A stretch of 64,000 bases of DNA, taken from NCBI GenBank assembly GCA_933228675.1, contig OW121743.1, positions 114,501,781 through 114,565,780 of the forward strand, in the 5' to 3' direction. The position numbers and the translations under genes are program-made. Each line of letters opens with the position of its first letter. Position 1 is the first letter of the stretch. Of the stretch, positions 22,342 through 32,219 are shown one piece after another. Under the pieces are notes generated by a model, which was not told the origin of the DNA, did not search any database, and was given only the letters and a program-made list of their open reading frames with translations. Source of the stretch: Stomorhina lunata (taxonomy: Eukaryota > Arthropoda > Insecta > Diptera > Rhiniidae).

Positions 22342-23586
22342 CCCAGCAAAACTTTGGTAATGGCAAGTACTCTGATAACTGGTTACCTTGTAACGACTAC
22401 AACATACCATCCGAATAAATAATAAGTTATTACAGAAGTACTTATTTGTAATTAAGACGGTAATTTAAACTGAATGGCCCCGGTTCAAATCCCACCAAGG
22501 GCAACATTTTTTTTAGTTTTTTTTTTTATTTTTCTGTAAAAAAAATTGTAAAACTAACTCACGTTAATGAAAAAATACCATCATGAGTCAATTTTGATTA
22601 TGTAGGGGATGTTAAATACCAAACACGATTCTAATTGGTCTTAACTTGGTAAGCCCAACTTATCTGGGTCATCCTTCATCTCAACTGTGGACACACACCT
22701 CCTCATGGTATCACCCGGGGAGCTAGTTTAACACCCATTAATATTGTAAGTTAACATGTTCCGAGAGTTGTCCCATAAGATCGATAAAAATGGGTTAGGA
22801 TTACGGGCTAGTAACCCTCTCTTGAAAAAAAAAAAAATACAATGAAGAGGATAAAATTAGAATTGAAATGTCCCACTACCTAATGTTAGAGGAGGATGTC
22901 CGAAACTTTGATAGAAAGACCAAGTAGAGGAACATTTTTCAAAGCTTGGCCTATAAAATTGGAGAATATTCGCACAAGATCGAAATCCATGGAATTCTAA
23001 AATATGCTCGGACTTTGACCTTAACAGGTTGTAACATTTAAGTAAGTAGGAGTCAATCTTATGTTAAAACTTATACAAAAATGAAGATTTAAATTGTTTA
23101 AGTTTTAAAATAATTTTAAAAAAGTTTTAAAATAATTACAAAAAATCGTATAAAAATATTTTTCCAAAAATTACAACAAAGCAAAAAAAAGCAGGGAAAA
23201 ATAAAGTTATTTTCACATGATTTTGGATATAAAAATAAAAATTGTTTATATTAATTATCAGCTGCTAAGTTTTCAACATATGAAGTAGCTGAGTGGAAGA
23301 GTCTCTGCCTAGCGGTCGGAGGGTCTGGGTTCGAGCCCCCATGGGAACATAAAAAAAATTTTGTATTTCGTTTAAAAATAACAAAAGTAACAAAAAAGTT
23401 GTTGCTGTTGTTGTTGTTGCTTTCAAATTGCTTACCCAAGTCATTACTTTTCTGAAATTGGAAATTACTTGCCTCCAATGACATCCCCATGTTAATGTAT
23501 TGACTTAAACAGCGAATGAGTAAGTAGTTCGTGTTCAATAGTTTAACTGTTTAACTCATTATTTGGTAATGAAAAGTTTTGCTGGG
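22342..23586 (+). mobile_element. TIR element T1, copy 2 (1245 bp)
   Basis: Begins CCCAGCAAAACTTTGGTAAT and ends in GTTTTGCTGGG, with TA on both sides (22340-22341; 23587-23588). TIR core is CCCAGCAAAACTTT. It is inverted relative to copy 1 and is longer inside (about 22570-23140), so copy 1 is an internally shortened form or copy 2 carries an insertion. Sequence such as CACACACCTCCTCATGGTAT and ACCCGGGGAGCTAGTTTAAC in the extra part may come from another element. No transposase frame is visible. Confidence 0.82.
23281..23348 (+). ncRNA. tRNA-like module (A box and B box) inside T1 copy 2
   Basis: GAAGTAGCTGAGTGGAAGAG contains TAGCTGAGTGG, a full match to the Pol III A-box consensus TRGCNNAGYNGG. 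About 40 bp downstream, GGGTTCGAGCCC matches the B box (GGTTCGANTCC) with one difference. Stems are poor for a functional tRNA, so this looks like a tRNA-derived SINE head rather than a tRNA gene. T1 copy 1 has a shortened version near 16800-16850 (minus strand). Confidence 0.6.
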
Positions 23587-23689
23587 TATTTATTAACTTT
23601 TTTATTTTCTCAAAAAATTTTAACAGTTGACGGATTTTTCTTAAAAAAATGCTATAGAAAAATGTTTATTATTAATATTTTGCTTTACA

Positions 23690-24030
23690 AATTTGTTAAA
23701 TTTTAAGTGAATAAAATATTTTTGGTGTGAATACTGTAAAATTCACTAAATTTCTTCAAATCTTACGTGTTTTTGAAAAACTCAAATTTGGCCGTTAAAG
23801 ACCTATTTCCTGATATTATAACAGAAATTTTCATCACGTGATACTTTTTTTTATAAAAATATTTGTGGTCGAAAAATTTTTGATAAAAAAAATTTCTGTA
23901 AAAATTAATTCATCGAAAAATTCAAATCCCAATAATATTTTTTCGAAAAATTTTCTATAAAATTTTTGTATCTAAAAATTTTATATGAAATTTTTGATCG
24001 AAAAATTTTTTATGAAAATTTTTATTGAAA
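23690..24030 (+). repeat. Right copy of the duplicated flank (empty site for T1)
   Basis: GAATAAAATATTTTTGGTGT ... TTAAAGACCTA at 23708-23809 continues directly as TTTCCTGATATT. In the left copy the same two halves are separated by the 5.5 kb T1 copy 1 with a doubled TA. Downstream, AATTCATCGAAAAATTC and AATAATATTTTTTCG match 22190-22230. Divergence is moderate. Confidence 0.8.
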
Positions 24031-24046
24031 AGTAGTGTTAGTAAAA

Positions 24047-24930
24047 ATGCAGAGCTACACGAATGAACAACGCATTCTCATTGTAAAATTGTTTTACCAA
24101 AATAGTAAAGATGTAAAGACAACAACGCGCCTTCGACCAGGTCGATCGACCGAAAATGTCGCTGCTGTACGTGATGATGTCGCTAAAACTTCATCCACCT
24201 CAATTCGACACCGATCTCAGCAAATTGGTATCTCCAAATCCACTATGCAGCGAATTTTGACGAAAGATTTGAATCTTCATGCATACAAAGTTCAATTGAC
24301 TCAGGAACTGAAGCCAGATGACCATGGACAGCGAAGGGAGTTCGTTAATTGGGTATTGGAGAGACAACATGAAAATGCTGATTTTGCCGATAAAATCATC
24401 TTCAGTGACGGGGCCCATTTCCATCTTAATGGCAGAATTGTCGCATTTGGGGTGAGGAAAATCCTCGAGTGATTCACGTGTCACTGTGTGGTGTGGTTTT
24501 TGGGCTGGAGGAATCATTGGACCTTTTTTTTATGAAAATGAGGCAGGTCAAGCGCAAACAGTCAATGGTGTTCGGTATCGTAAAATGATAACTAGCTTTT
24601 TCTTGCCCATAATTGAAGAAATGAATGTGGAGGGCATGTGGTTTCAACAAGACTGCTCCACATGTCATACAGCCAGAGAAACAATTCAATAGCTACATCA
24701 GTCATTTCCCGGTTGTGTTATTTCGCGTTTTGGAGACCAAAATTGGCCGCCTAGATCGTGCGATTTAACACCTTTAGAAAGTCGATGGTTTACGCGAATA
24801 AGTCGACGACGACTCAAGCCTTAAAAGAGCATCATTTATGCAAAAAGATCAGCATTTATGCAAAAAGGTCATTGAAAATTTCATTAAAAGATCGCGTGTG
24901 TGCCAGCAAAGCTGCGGCGTTATATAATTT
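24047..24930 (+). pseudogene. Tc1/mariner-superfamily transposase relic
   Basis: Conceptual pieces in two frames. First: MQSYTNEQRILIVKLFYQNS, RSQQIGISKSTMQRIL (helix-turn-helix), QLTQELKPDDHGQRREFVNW, IIFSDGAHFHLNG (first catalytic Asp motif, with Gly where the family has Glu). A frameshift follows near 24470. Second: GVVFGL/WCGFWAGGIIGPFF, WFQQDCSTCHTARETI (second Asp), and RSCDLTPLE (third acidic position, 24756-24782). The part between the N-terminus and RPGRSTENVA is too short, so an N-terminal deletion is likely. Stops, frameshifts and a deletion make it dead. I could not define its terminal repeats. Confidence 0.85.
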
Positions 24931-25534
24931 TCTGTGTTTATCGTGTCTGATGTCGCAAATGAAAAAAAAAATTCACACAAGAAATTTCTTGGTGATTTTT
25001 TTCAGTTCTGTTGTTCTGTAGTCTTTTTAAACATTGCCTCGTACCTCAGCTTTATAATTCGGAAAAGTCTGACATTTTCCCTGATCCAGATTTTTTTCAG
25101 TATAAGCTTTAATATCATTAGAAACGAGGATCAACCTTCAGGCTTTTGGCTGTTTTTTTGTAAATAAGCAGAGGAAGTCAAAAACACCAAGCGTTTTTTT
25201 TTTTTTTGAAAACTACTAAAATCAATATGCAAAAAAATCGATAATAAAAAGCCTTTAAATGTTACAAAAAATCATTTTATTTTAAATAAAAAAAAAAATA
25301 TTAAATATAAAAATTACACTAGAATGTATTGAATAAATACGGACTATTTGCATGTCAAAAGGCCACATCCAAAAAGCCTAAACGCAATTAAATAAACGCA
25401 AAATTATTGTTCAGCGACTGCAAAAAATATGAAAAAAACATGAAATTATTTATAGAATTAACAAATTTTTTTTTTATTATTTATAACTTAAAAACTACAA
25501 AATTTATTTGTACAATAATGAAATTATTTTCTTA
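24931..25534. other. Spacer downstream of the 25.5-27.5 kb gene
   Basis: No gene seen; it includes the 3' region of the minus-strand gene at 25535-27479 and homopolymer A/T runs. Confidence 0.4.
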
Positions 25535-27479
25535 TTAGTGATAATATGAGGGTGTGTGATGTCTATGGACATGAGCCCTAAACGGTTGAGCATGATAATG
25601 AGGTGAAGTATCATAATGAATTGACGGATGTGAAGCTGAACCACTATTCCAATGACCCATAAGATTTCTAAAGAGATATGATTTTGTTTGCTCTTCTTGA
25701 TCACTAACCGGAGCCACAAGTCCACCACCACGATGTGAAATGGCATCAAGAAAATCGGGATGTCGATTTACAATATCGCCTATTATACGATCGAGTTCAG
25801 CATTTGAAAATGACTGAATACTTGATGTTGGGGAATATGAAGTCGCAACATTCGGAGCTCCAGAATAGGCAGACCCAACTAAGGGGGAATTATCAGCAAA
25901 TGACTGAAGACTTGGAGCCCTAGAATAGGCAGACCCAACTAAGGGAAAATTATCTAAAATTGCTGGTGCATAAGGATTATAAGGAGCTCCCACATATTGT
26001 TGGGGAGCTGGATCCGGACCATAGGGATAATGGGCAGTGCCAAATGGTCTGGGCATATAATCATAATTAGGTAGAGGTTCTAAAGTGAAGGTGGGATTCG
26101 GTGTAGGATTGTGGCCATTGAAAACTAAAGGGCACCCACCCACACCATCATCATAATTTCCAGCATTTCGTTTTTTATGCCCAGAACTTATGTCATTATC
26201 CATAAATTCTTCCTGATTTTCATCTAATTTTTCTTTATTAGTTGAATTATTCGAGCTCGAAATTTCCGAACTCGAATCGTTTTTTTCCATATTTGCTATT
26301 GTGGTAGCTTCATCATCGATCGTAGTTTTGACAGTGGTGGTGAGGGGTTCATTGGAGCTGGTAGTAGTAGTTTCTGTATTAAGGCTATTTTCTTTTCGAC
26401 ATTGCTGACCAAAATGACATTGATTTCTTTTAAAATTAGGATTTAAGGTCTCCGGCATATATTGTATAATTTCGGGTAAAGTTAAATCCATTTGTTCGCG
26501 ATCTTTTTCTATCAAATCATATTCACCTTTAATATCACGTCTATTTCTATAACGTGGTAGCTTTAGAAAACTTTTTAATTGCTGCAGTGAACGTACGTGG
26601 CCAGGCTGAGACTTGGCTATAGATCTCGCTCTAAGGGGTTTACTGGGTGCATCAATAGATCTGCTTTCACTTTTATTTATATCAGCTAAACGTTTGTTGT
26701 ACTTTTTGACGGTACGTTCAGAACGTTTTTCATTTTTGCGCGGTCTCACAAAAATGCGCGATAAATCTCGCTTATTGCGGGACTTTGAAGCACCCAATTG
26801 TGCCCGATTTGAAGGTTCCAAAAATATGGCCATTACTTGCGAAGTTGAGGGCTCATTGTTGTAGTCTATGCTATTCGGATGTCCGGAGTTACGCGAGTAG
26901 CGTGTTATACGATTTTCAGGCGATACATACCTTTCATGAAGGCATTCACTACAGCCACAAGTCTTGCGCGCTTCTTTATCGTGGTAGCAATCTGGTAAAG
27001 AGGTGAAAGAGGTAAAATTAAAAACTTTTTCTTAGATGTTCATATTTCAAAATATTTGTGAAAAATTTAAATTTCTTTAACTTACCTTTTTTGTGAGCCG
27101 TCACACGATCAACTTTAGCATAGAGTTCCCATTTATCCTGTCTGGGAGGTAGTGGTTTTCTAGGTTCTTCTACCTCAAAATCAAAACTATAAGTTACTTC
27201 GGCCTTAGCCTGTACTGGAACATCTAACTTATAACCATATTCACTTGGTTTATAAAATTTACTCCTGGGCGGTAGTGGTTTATCGATCATATAATTTAAA
27301 TGTTTGGGACAATCACAACTGTCGCCAGTATAAATCACTTGAATGGGAACTGCATAGGCACATGATATCTAGGGTTAAACCAAATTGATACACATATAAG
27401 CATGTTTTTCTCTTAAATTCTTTTTTCTTGATCTTACCACTCCTATAACAAAATTCAATACAATATTTTTCAGTCTCAT
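25535..27479 (-). CDS. Secreted eggshell-type protein with dibasic cleavage sites (Cp7F position)
   Basis: Three exons fit with conserved GT-AG sites and matching phase: 27479-27438 (MRLKNIVLNFVIGV), 27368-27086 and 26991-25535, giving about 593 aa. A signal peptide spans exons 1-2 (ending near ISCAYA). The N-terminal region has Cys pairs (DSCDCPKHL, TCGCSECLHE) and Pro-rich phrases (DKPLPPRSKFY, PRKPLPPRQDK). A very basic middle follows, with probable proprotein-convertase sites RNKRD, RNRRD and KKRNAG. Then come an acidic Ser/Thr/Asn stretch and a Pro/Tyr/Ser/His-rich tail with a duplicated PLVGSAYS-x-APS motif and HHxH near the C-terminus. A TATAAAA box lies at 27553-27547. Likely a processed eggshell component. 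It lies among chorion genes on the same strand; the individual Drosophila orthologue is not certain. Confidence 0.75.
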
Positions 27480-28147
27480 AATTAATTCGTTTTGATCGCT
27501 GTAATTTTAACGTTTCAACTAATTCGATTTTATCTTAAGTGAACATTTTATATGAAATTCGCAACTTAGAGATTTCCGATTAAATTTTTTAGATAACAAT
27601 CTTTAATTGTTGTGTTTTTGTTCTTCTATGCAACTATCGAACGTGGCTTTGAACATTTTTATATTGTCTTGAGAAGAAGAAAAAGTTTCTTTAACCCAGC
27701 AAAATGTTTTAAAGACCTACATATTTCCGTATTTTTCTTGGTGATATTTTTTTTGTTAGAGTTTTTTAAACAATTTTATAACTTTTCGGAAAATCTGTAC
27801 CGATTGCTGAAAGAATTCTCGTATTGGATACCTAACAAGTAGTAATTTACTCTAAAGCTTGAAATTTGAATTGAAAGAAGCCGAATTATTCATCGCCGAA
27901 TTATTCATCACCGAATCAAAATCATTTACATATTGATAAAACGATTTCTTGGCATTATAAAACCGGTTCAATAAATGCCGAGATATGAACCAACTTTGGG
28001 GTCTATACTAAGCTGCAAAGCACAGAGAAAATTTTTAAACTTAATACGATATCTGAATAAAATTTTACAAATACAGAGTATTTCAGGTTTGTGCCGCGAA
28101 ATGTATAAACTTGTAGTGGTACCTCTTGGCTGACACTAAAATTTAAC
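27480..28147. other. Upstream region of the 25.5-27.5 kb gene
   Basis: Contains its TATA box (27553-27547). No exact TCACGT hexamer; the nearest is CCACGT on the minus strand around 27649. No other gene seen. Confidence 0.4.
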
Positions 28148-28735
28148 AAGTAAGAAAGTGCAAATAATCGGTCAAGCTCGACCATTCGATACCCTTCACC
28201 ATTATGGTCAAAGGTGTTCTTTTTCCTGTATAAAGACAAATATTTGTTAAATTTTGACATAATACAAACATTTTCTCAAAACTTATATCTTTAAGCTGTT
28301 TCCGTCATTTGGACTTGTATGAGAGCTAGGGTCAAATGTGGACCGATTATCTCGAAATTGATCAAAGTTTTTACAAAAATTCAGTGATTTTGTTTTACAG
28401 AAGCAGTATTTGTTTTAAATTTAATGAAAAATATTTCGCCACAAATATGGCCAAAATATCAATTCCGGGAAGTGGGACCTATGGGAGGTACCACAAATAG
28501 CGAATTTCAATATCCATGGTCCCACTATCAAAAAAATTATCTGTGCCATCATCAAATTATCTTAAGAATTGCAACCTGTACTTTTATTACAAGGTTTACA
28601 TGGGGTGCAGCCAGACGGACAGACTGACATCGCTAAATCGACTCAGAAAGTGATTCTAATTCCTATTGGTATACTAAAAGTTTGATAGATACATCAGTAC
28701 AAACTTATAATACTATGGTGGTGAAGGGTATAAAA
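28148..28735 (-). repeat. Interspersed repeat family R1, minus-strand copy
   Basis: Begins AACAAGTAAGAAAGTGCAAA, GGTCAAGCTCGACC and ends GGTGGTGAAGGGTATAA. Internal blocks are in the same order as in the other copies, with some deletion. Confidence 0.88.
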
Positions 28736-28757
28736 AATTGTCAAAATCTAGCACATC

Positions 28758-28850
28758 TAATTACAGAAATTAATGTTTTCCGTGACTGAGGCTCGAACCC
28801 AGGCAGAATATGATACTTTATTTAGCTTATTAATAGCCACAGAGGATGCA
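28758..28850 (-). repeat. tRNA-derived SINE-like fragment S1, copy 1
   Basis: On the minus strand CTGGGTTCGAGCCTCAG (a B-box match) is followed by GGAAAACATTAATTTCTGT and AATTA. The same B box plus the ACATTAATTTCTGTAATTA tail occurs at 46.4 kb, which marks a shared dispersed family. The A-box part is decayed here. Confidence 0.6.
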
Positions 28851-28888
28851 TGAGAACGCTGTTACAAAAAATTTGTTTTCATGATTAG

Positions 28889-29046
28889 AATTCAAGTCGC
28901 CTAACCACAAAGAGTCACTTTCTTTGGATGAAATAGTATTTCGAAGGCAGTTTGTAGATTTGGTGAGACCCATAACTACTTATTTAGAAATGGGCCTTAT
29001 CAATAAAGATGATTTTGTTGAAAAATGCGTTGTTTTTGATAATTAA
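28889..29046 (+). other. Isolated coding-like island, unidentified
   Basis: After an acceptor-like TTTTCATGATTAG, the frame reads through KSPNHKESLSLDEIVFRR and QFVDLVRPITTYLEMGL to a TAA at 29044. The composition is balanced and protein-like (charged/hydrophobic alternation, ordinary codons), unlike the AT-repeat frames around it. It could be a terminal exon, or a retained fragment of a gene or transposon. I do not recognise it and see no partner exon. Confidence 0.3.
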
Positions 29047-29838
29047 AACTCTTTGTTCATGAAAGTAATATTCCAGGGTAAAAATTTCCATAATTTTACT
29101 AAATAAATGTCAAATGAAAATTTTTGATTTTTCGTCATTTGATTATTTCTCTAACCTCTGATTCGCCCACCCTGTATTTTCCATTTTATTTTGTCGGGTG
29201 GTTGGAAATGTGATGCTAACTTAGCACCTTGACTCGGAACCCAATGTATCCATTGTGATAAATTTCACAACATCATTTAGTTTGGACCTTATGATGTCAC
29301 AGAGAAAAATTTTTTTCTCTGTCAAATATTATTTAGGCCTATTTACTCGACAGGCTTCCTTGTTTTTGAGACTACCTTGCTAATACAGGTTTAACTCTGA
29401 ACCCTGTATTGCTAACTTATCGGCCATATCATGGTTATTTATTCAGTTGCCTGCAGTATCGCAAGAATTTTTACCTGAAAGACGTTGCACTCATCAGAAA
29501 GTCTGACCTCCTCATATCTTGTTCTAGAAGGAAAAACCAACAAAAATAAAACCTAATGATTCTGAAACAAATTGCATCTTTTAGATCCATGGTCACCACA
29601 AAAATTTGTAGATTTTTTTATGGAAAAATTATCTATTGAATTTTTTTTTGTCAAATATGTTTAACCGGAGAATTTTCTAGAAATAAAAATATTTATGGCA
29701 AAATTTTATCCGAAAAATTAGTATTATAAAATTTTTTTGCCCGAAATAAAATTTATCAATAATTTTATTTAACGCTAAATGTTCTTATTTTGTCAAACAT
29801 TTTTTAAAGAAAAACTTTGTTTAGCGAATATATCTGTG
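29047..29838. other. Spacer, no gene seen
   Basis: Slightly less AT-rich than average between 29100 and 29600. No open frame of note, no clear element. Confidence 0.35.
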
Positions 29839-30062
29839 GCTTGGTGCTAACAGGGCCAATGTCAAAAAATAATTTTGAGAAAATTTGATTTAAAGTTTTT
29901 ATTTTCCATATAAATTCATGGTTAAATTGCCCATAAAAACCCTTGTAAGTATATTCGGAGTTAAGTAAGAGACCAGCAAATAAAAGAGGGTAAAGAAGGG
30001 AATCAAATGCAATGATTAACTCAAAACAGCAAAAATTGACATTGGCCCTTTTTGCACCAAGC
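29839..30062 (+). mobile_element. Short MITE with 27-bp TIRs
   Basis: Left end GCTTGGTGCTAACAGGGCCA (29839 on) pairs with the right end ...TGGCCCTTTTTGCACCAAGC (to 30062); 25 of 27 terminal positions agree. Host sequence TGTTCTTATTTTGTCAAA ... AAAAACTTTGTTTAGC is repeated directly on both sides (29778-29825; 30080-30126), so the insertion lies inside or beside a short local duplication. No coding capacity. Confidence 0.75.
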
Positions 30063-31090
30063 ATTTACATATATTTTAATGTTCTTATTTTGTCAAAAAT
30101 TTTCTATAGAAAAACTTTGTTTAGCTATTTACATATATTTTTATTGAAAAATTTTTCATAGAAAAATCTTTTATCGAAAAATGTTCTATAGTTCTAGACT
30201 ATCAAGTCGGCCAATTAATATGACCTTAATTTTTCTATTATGAAAGTGTTTCTCAGATTTAAACACTAGTATAGGATATTATGTGGTCAGTTATGACCTA
30301 CTTTTTATTTATTAATTTTGCTTTAATTAGCAATTTTTGCAATTTTATTTATTCTACATCATAAGTAGTTTTTTAGCTGATTAAACAAAATATCGTTGAA
30401 AATATTGGTTACAAAATAAGCACAAGTTATAATAAAATTTTTAAAATATAGGGCAATGTACGCTTGATTTTCCACGAGTTAATGTGTTTTGAAACCGGAA
30501 AGAAATTTCTGAAAACAATGCTCCAATTTCATTCAGTAAAAATTTGAGATGTTTACTACTCGTATATTATTTTTATCGAATCTTTTTACCTTGTTTAACA
30601 TGATATCACACGATTGTAAAAATATTTGGATTGCGTTTTATAATTCGAGATTAGAAAAAAAAAATAATAAATATTTTTCACATCAATGTTCTATACATTA
30701 CATTTTGGCGTATGAAGCACTTTTGATTGAAGTGCCTTCAATATTTGTGCACTCATCTACAGCTTTTAATTTGTGCATCAGGTACCATAAACACAGAAAT
30801 TTATATAACGGAGTGTTTTGTTTCTAAGACAGCCTAAAATGACCCTATTTGATATCATGCCGCATTGAAAAAATGGCGCTTGAGTGGTATTAAAATAATA
30901 ATTTAATTTTTGTAGCACGAGAGGTAAAGATGGGAGTTTCAGCCAGTTAATTCACAGCAATCGTTTTTTAGAATGCACAGGGTATAAACCACATTGACTT
31001 CAAAATCCATCACATTCTCCAGATTTATTCCCGAGTAATTGCTCCTTAATTTGGTGGAAAAAAATTGACTTCCACTGCAAAAAACTTATA
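30063..31090. other. Spacer with a possible Tc1/mariner scrap
   Basis: No gene seen. At about 30995-31065 one plus-strand frame reads LQNPSHSPDLFPSNCSLIWW, loosely like the P-x-SPDL-x-P motif of mariner-type transposases; it is too short to be sure. Confidence 0.35.
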
Positions 31091-31745
31091 TGCCCTTCAC
31101 CGCTAAGGTCAAAGGTATTCTTTTCCCTGTATAAAGACAAATATTTGCTAAATTTTGCCAATATACAAACATTTTCTCAAAACTTATATATTTAAGCTGT
31201 TTCCGTCATTTGGACTTAATGAAAGCTAGGGTCAAATGTGGACCGATTATCTCGAAATTCGGCAAATTAATTACAGTTTTTACAAAAATTATGTACGCAA
31301 AAAATAAACTCAAAATTCTCATTATCTTCAGAGTTATGAGCGTTTTAGAGATTTTTGTCTCATTTAGTGCGTTTTGCCAGAAGAGTTTGTATGGGAGCTA
31401 CGGTTAAATGTGGACCGATTTGTTACAGTGATTTTGGTTTACATAAGCAGTATTTGTTTTAAATTTCATGAAAAAACATTGACATTTGTGGCCAAAATAT
31501 CTATTTCGGGAAGTGGGACCTATGGAAGGTACCATAAATAATGGTTCGATTTTGACGAATTTCAATAGCCATGGTCCCACTATCATATCAAAAAATATCT
31601 GTGCCAAATTTGATCGAATTATCATTAGAATTAGATCATTAGAATTAATCGCTTTTTCTGTACTTTGATTACATGGTTTACATGGGGGTCCAGCCAACCA
31701 GCCAGACGGACGGACGGACGTCGCTAAATCGACTCAGAAAGTTTT
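31091..31745 (-). repeat. Interspersed repeat family R1, minus-strand copy
   Basis: Standard R1 blocks on the minus strand (GGTACCTTCCATAGGTCCCA, ACCGTAGCTCCCATACAAAC, GACCCTAGCTTTCATTAAG). It is cut at CGACTCAGAAAGT by the hairpin element that follows, so its 5' terminal block is missing. Confidence 0.88.
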
Positions 31746-31746
31746 C

Positions 31747-31922
31747 AAATCGATCGATTTCTGATATACTTTTGAGATAATTTTCGGTTATTTCCCCAAA
31801 AATAATGAAAATTTGATTTTATCCTTTAGACTGATATTTTAACTTTTACTTGGTTTGAAATTTTTGTGAAAATGGGGAAAATTATCTCAAAAATATATCT
31901 GAAATCGATCGATTTGAAAACG
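31747..31922. mobile_element. 176-bp hairpin MITE
   Basis: TTTTCAAATCGATCGATTTC at the left and GAAATCGATCGATTTGAAAA at the right are inverted copies; the pairing extends inward to about 44 bp per arm (42 of 44 match) through GAGATAATTTTC. No coding capacity. It truncates R1. Confidence 0.8.
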
Positions 31923-32219
31923 ATCAATTTCCATTACATGCTAAAAAATAAATGGCATTTTGGTAGAAAAAACCGTGTTTTAAACAAAAGTAGTAATAAT
32001 TATTAGTCATGTTTTTCCAAACCAGTATAAAAAATTATATTTCTAAAATAATATTTTAGTAATGAATGAGATATCTTACAATTAAGGTTTCTATAATAAC
32101 TTAGTCTAAAAAAAATCGTTTTTTGTAACAGCGAATCGCGGGTTAAAAGTACATGATCAAATGATGATATAAAACTATATAAAAAAACTAACTTAACTTA
32201 TTAAATATATCTAAATTTT

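Noticed and set aside
23281..23348. A functional tRNA gene
   Set aside because: A and B boxes are present, but acceptor and other stems do not pair convincingly, and the block lies in a transposable element with a second degenerate copy.
24047..24930. A functional mariner-type transposase
   Set aside because: Frameshift near 24470, a stop near 24690, a missing N-terminal stretch and a Gly in the first catalytic motif.
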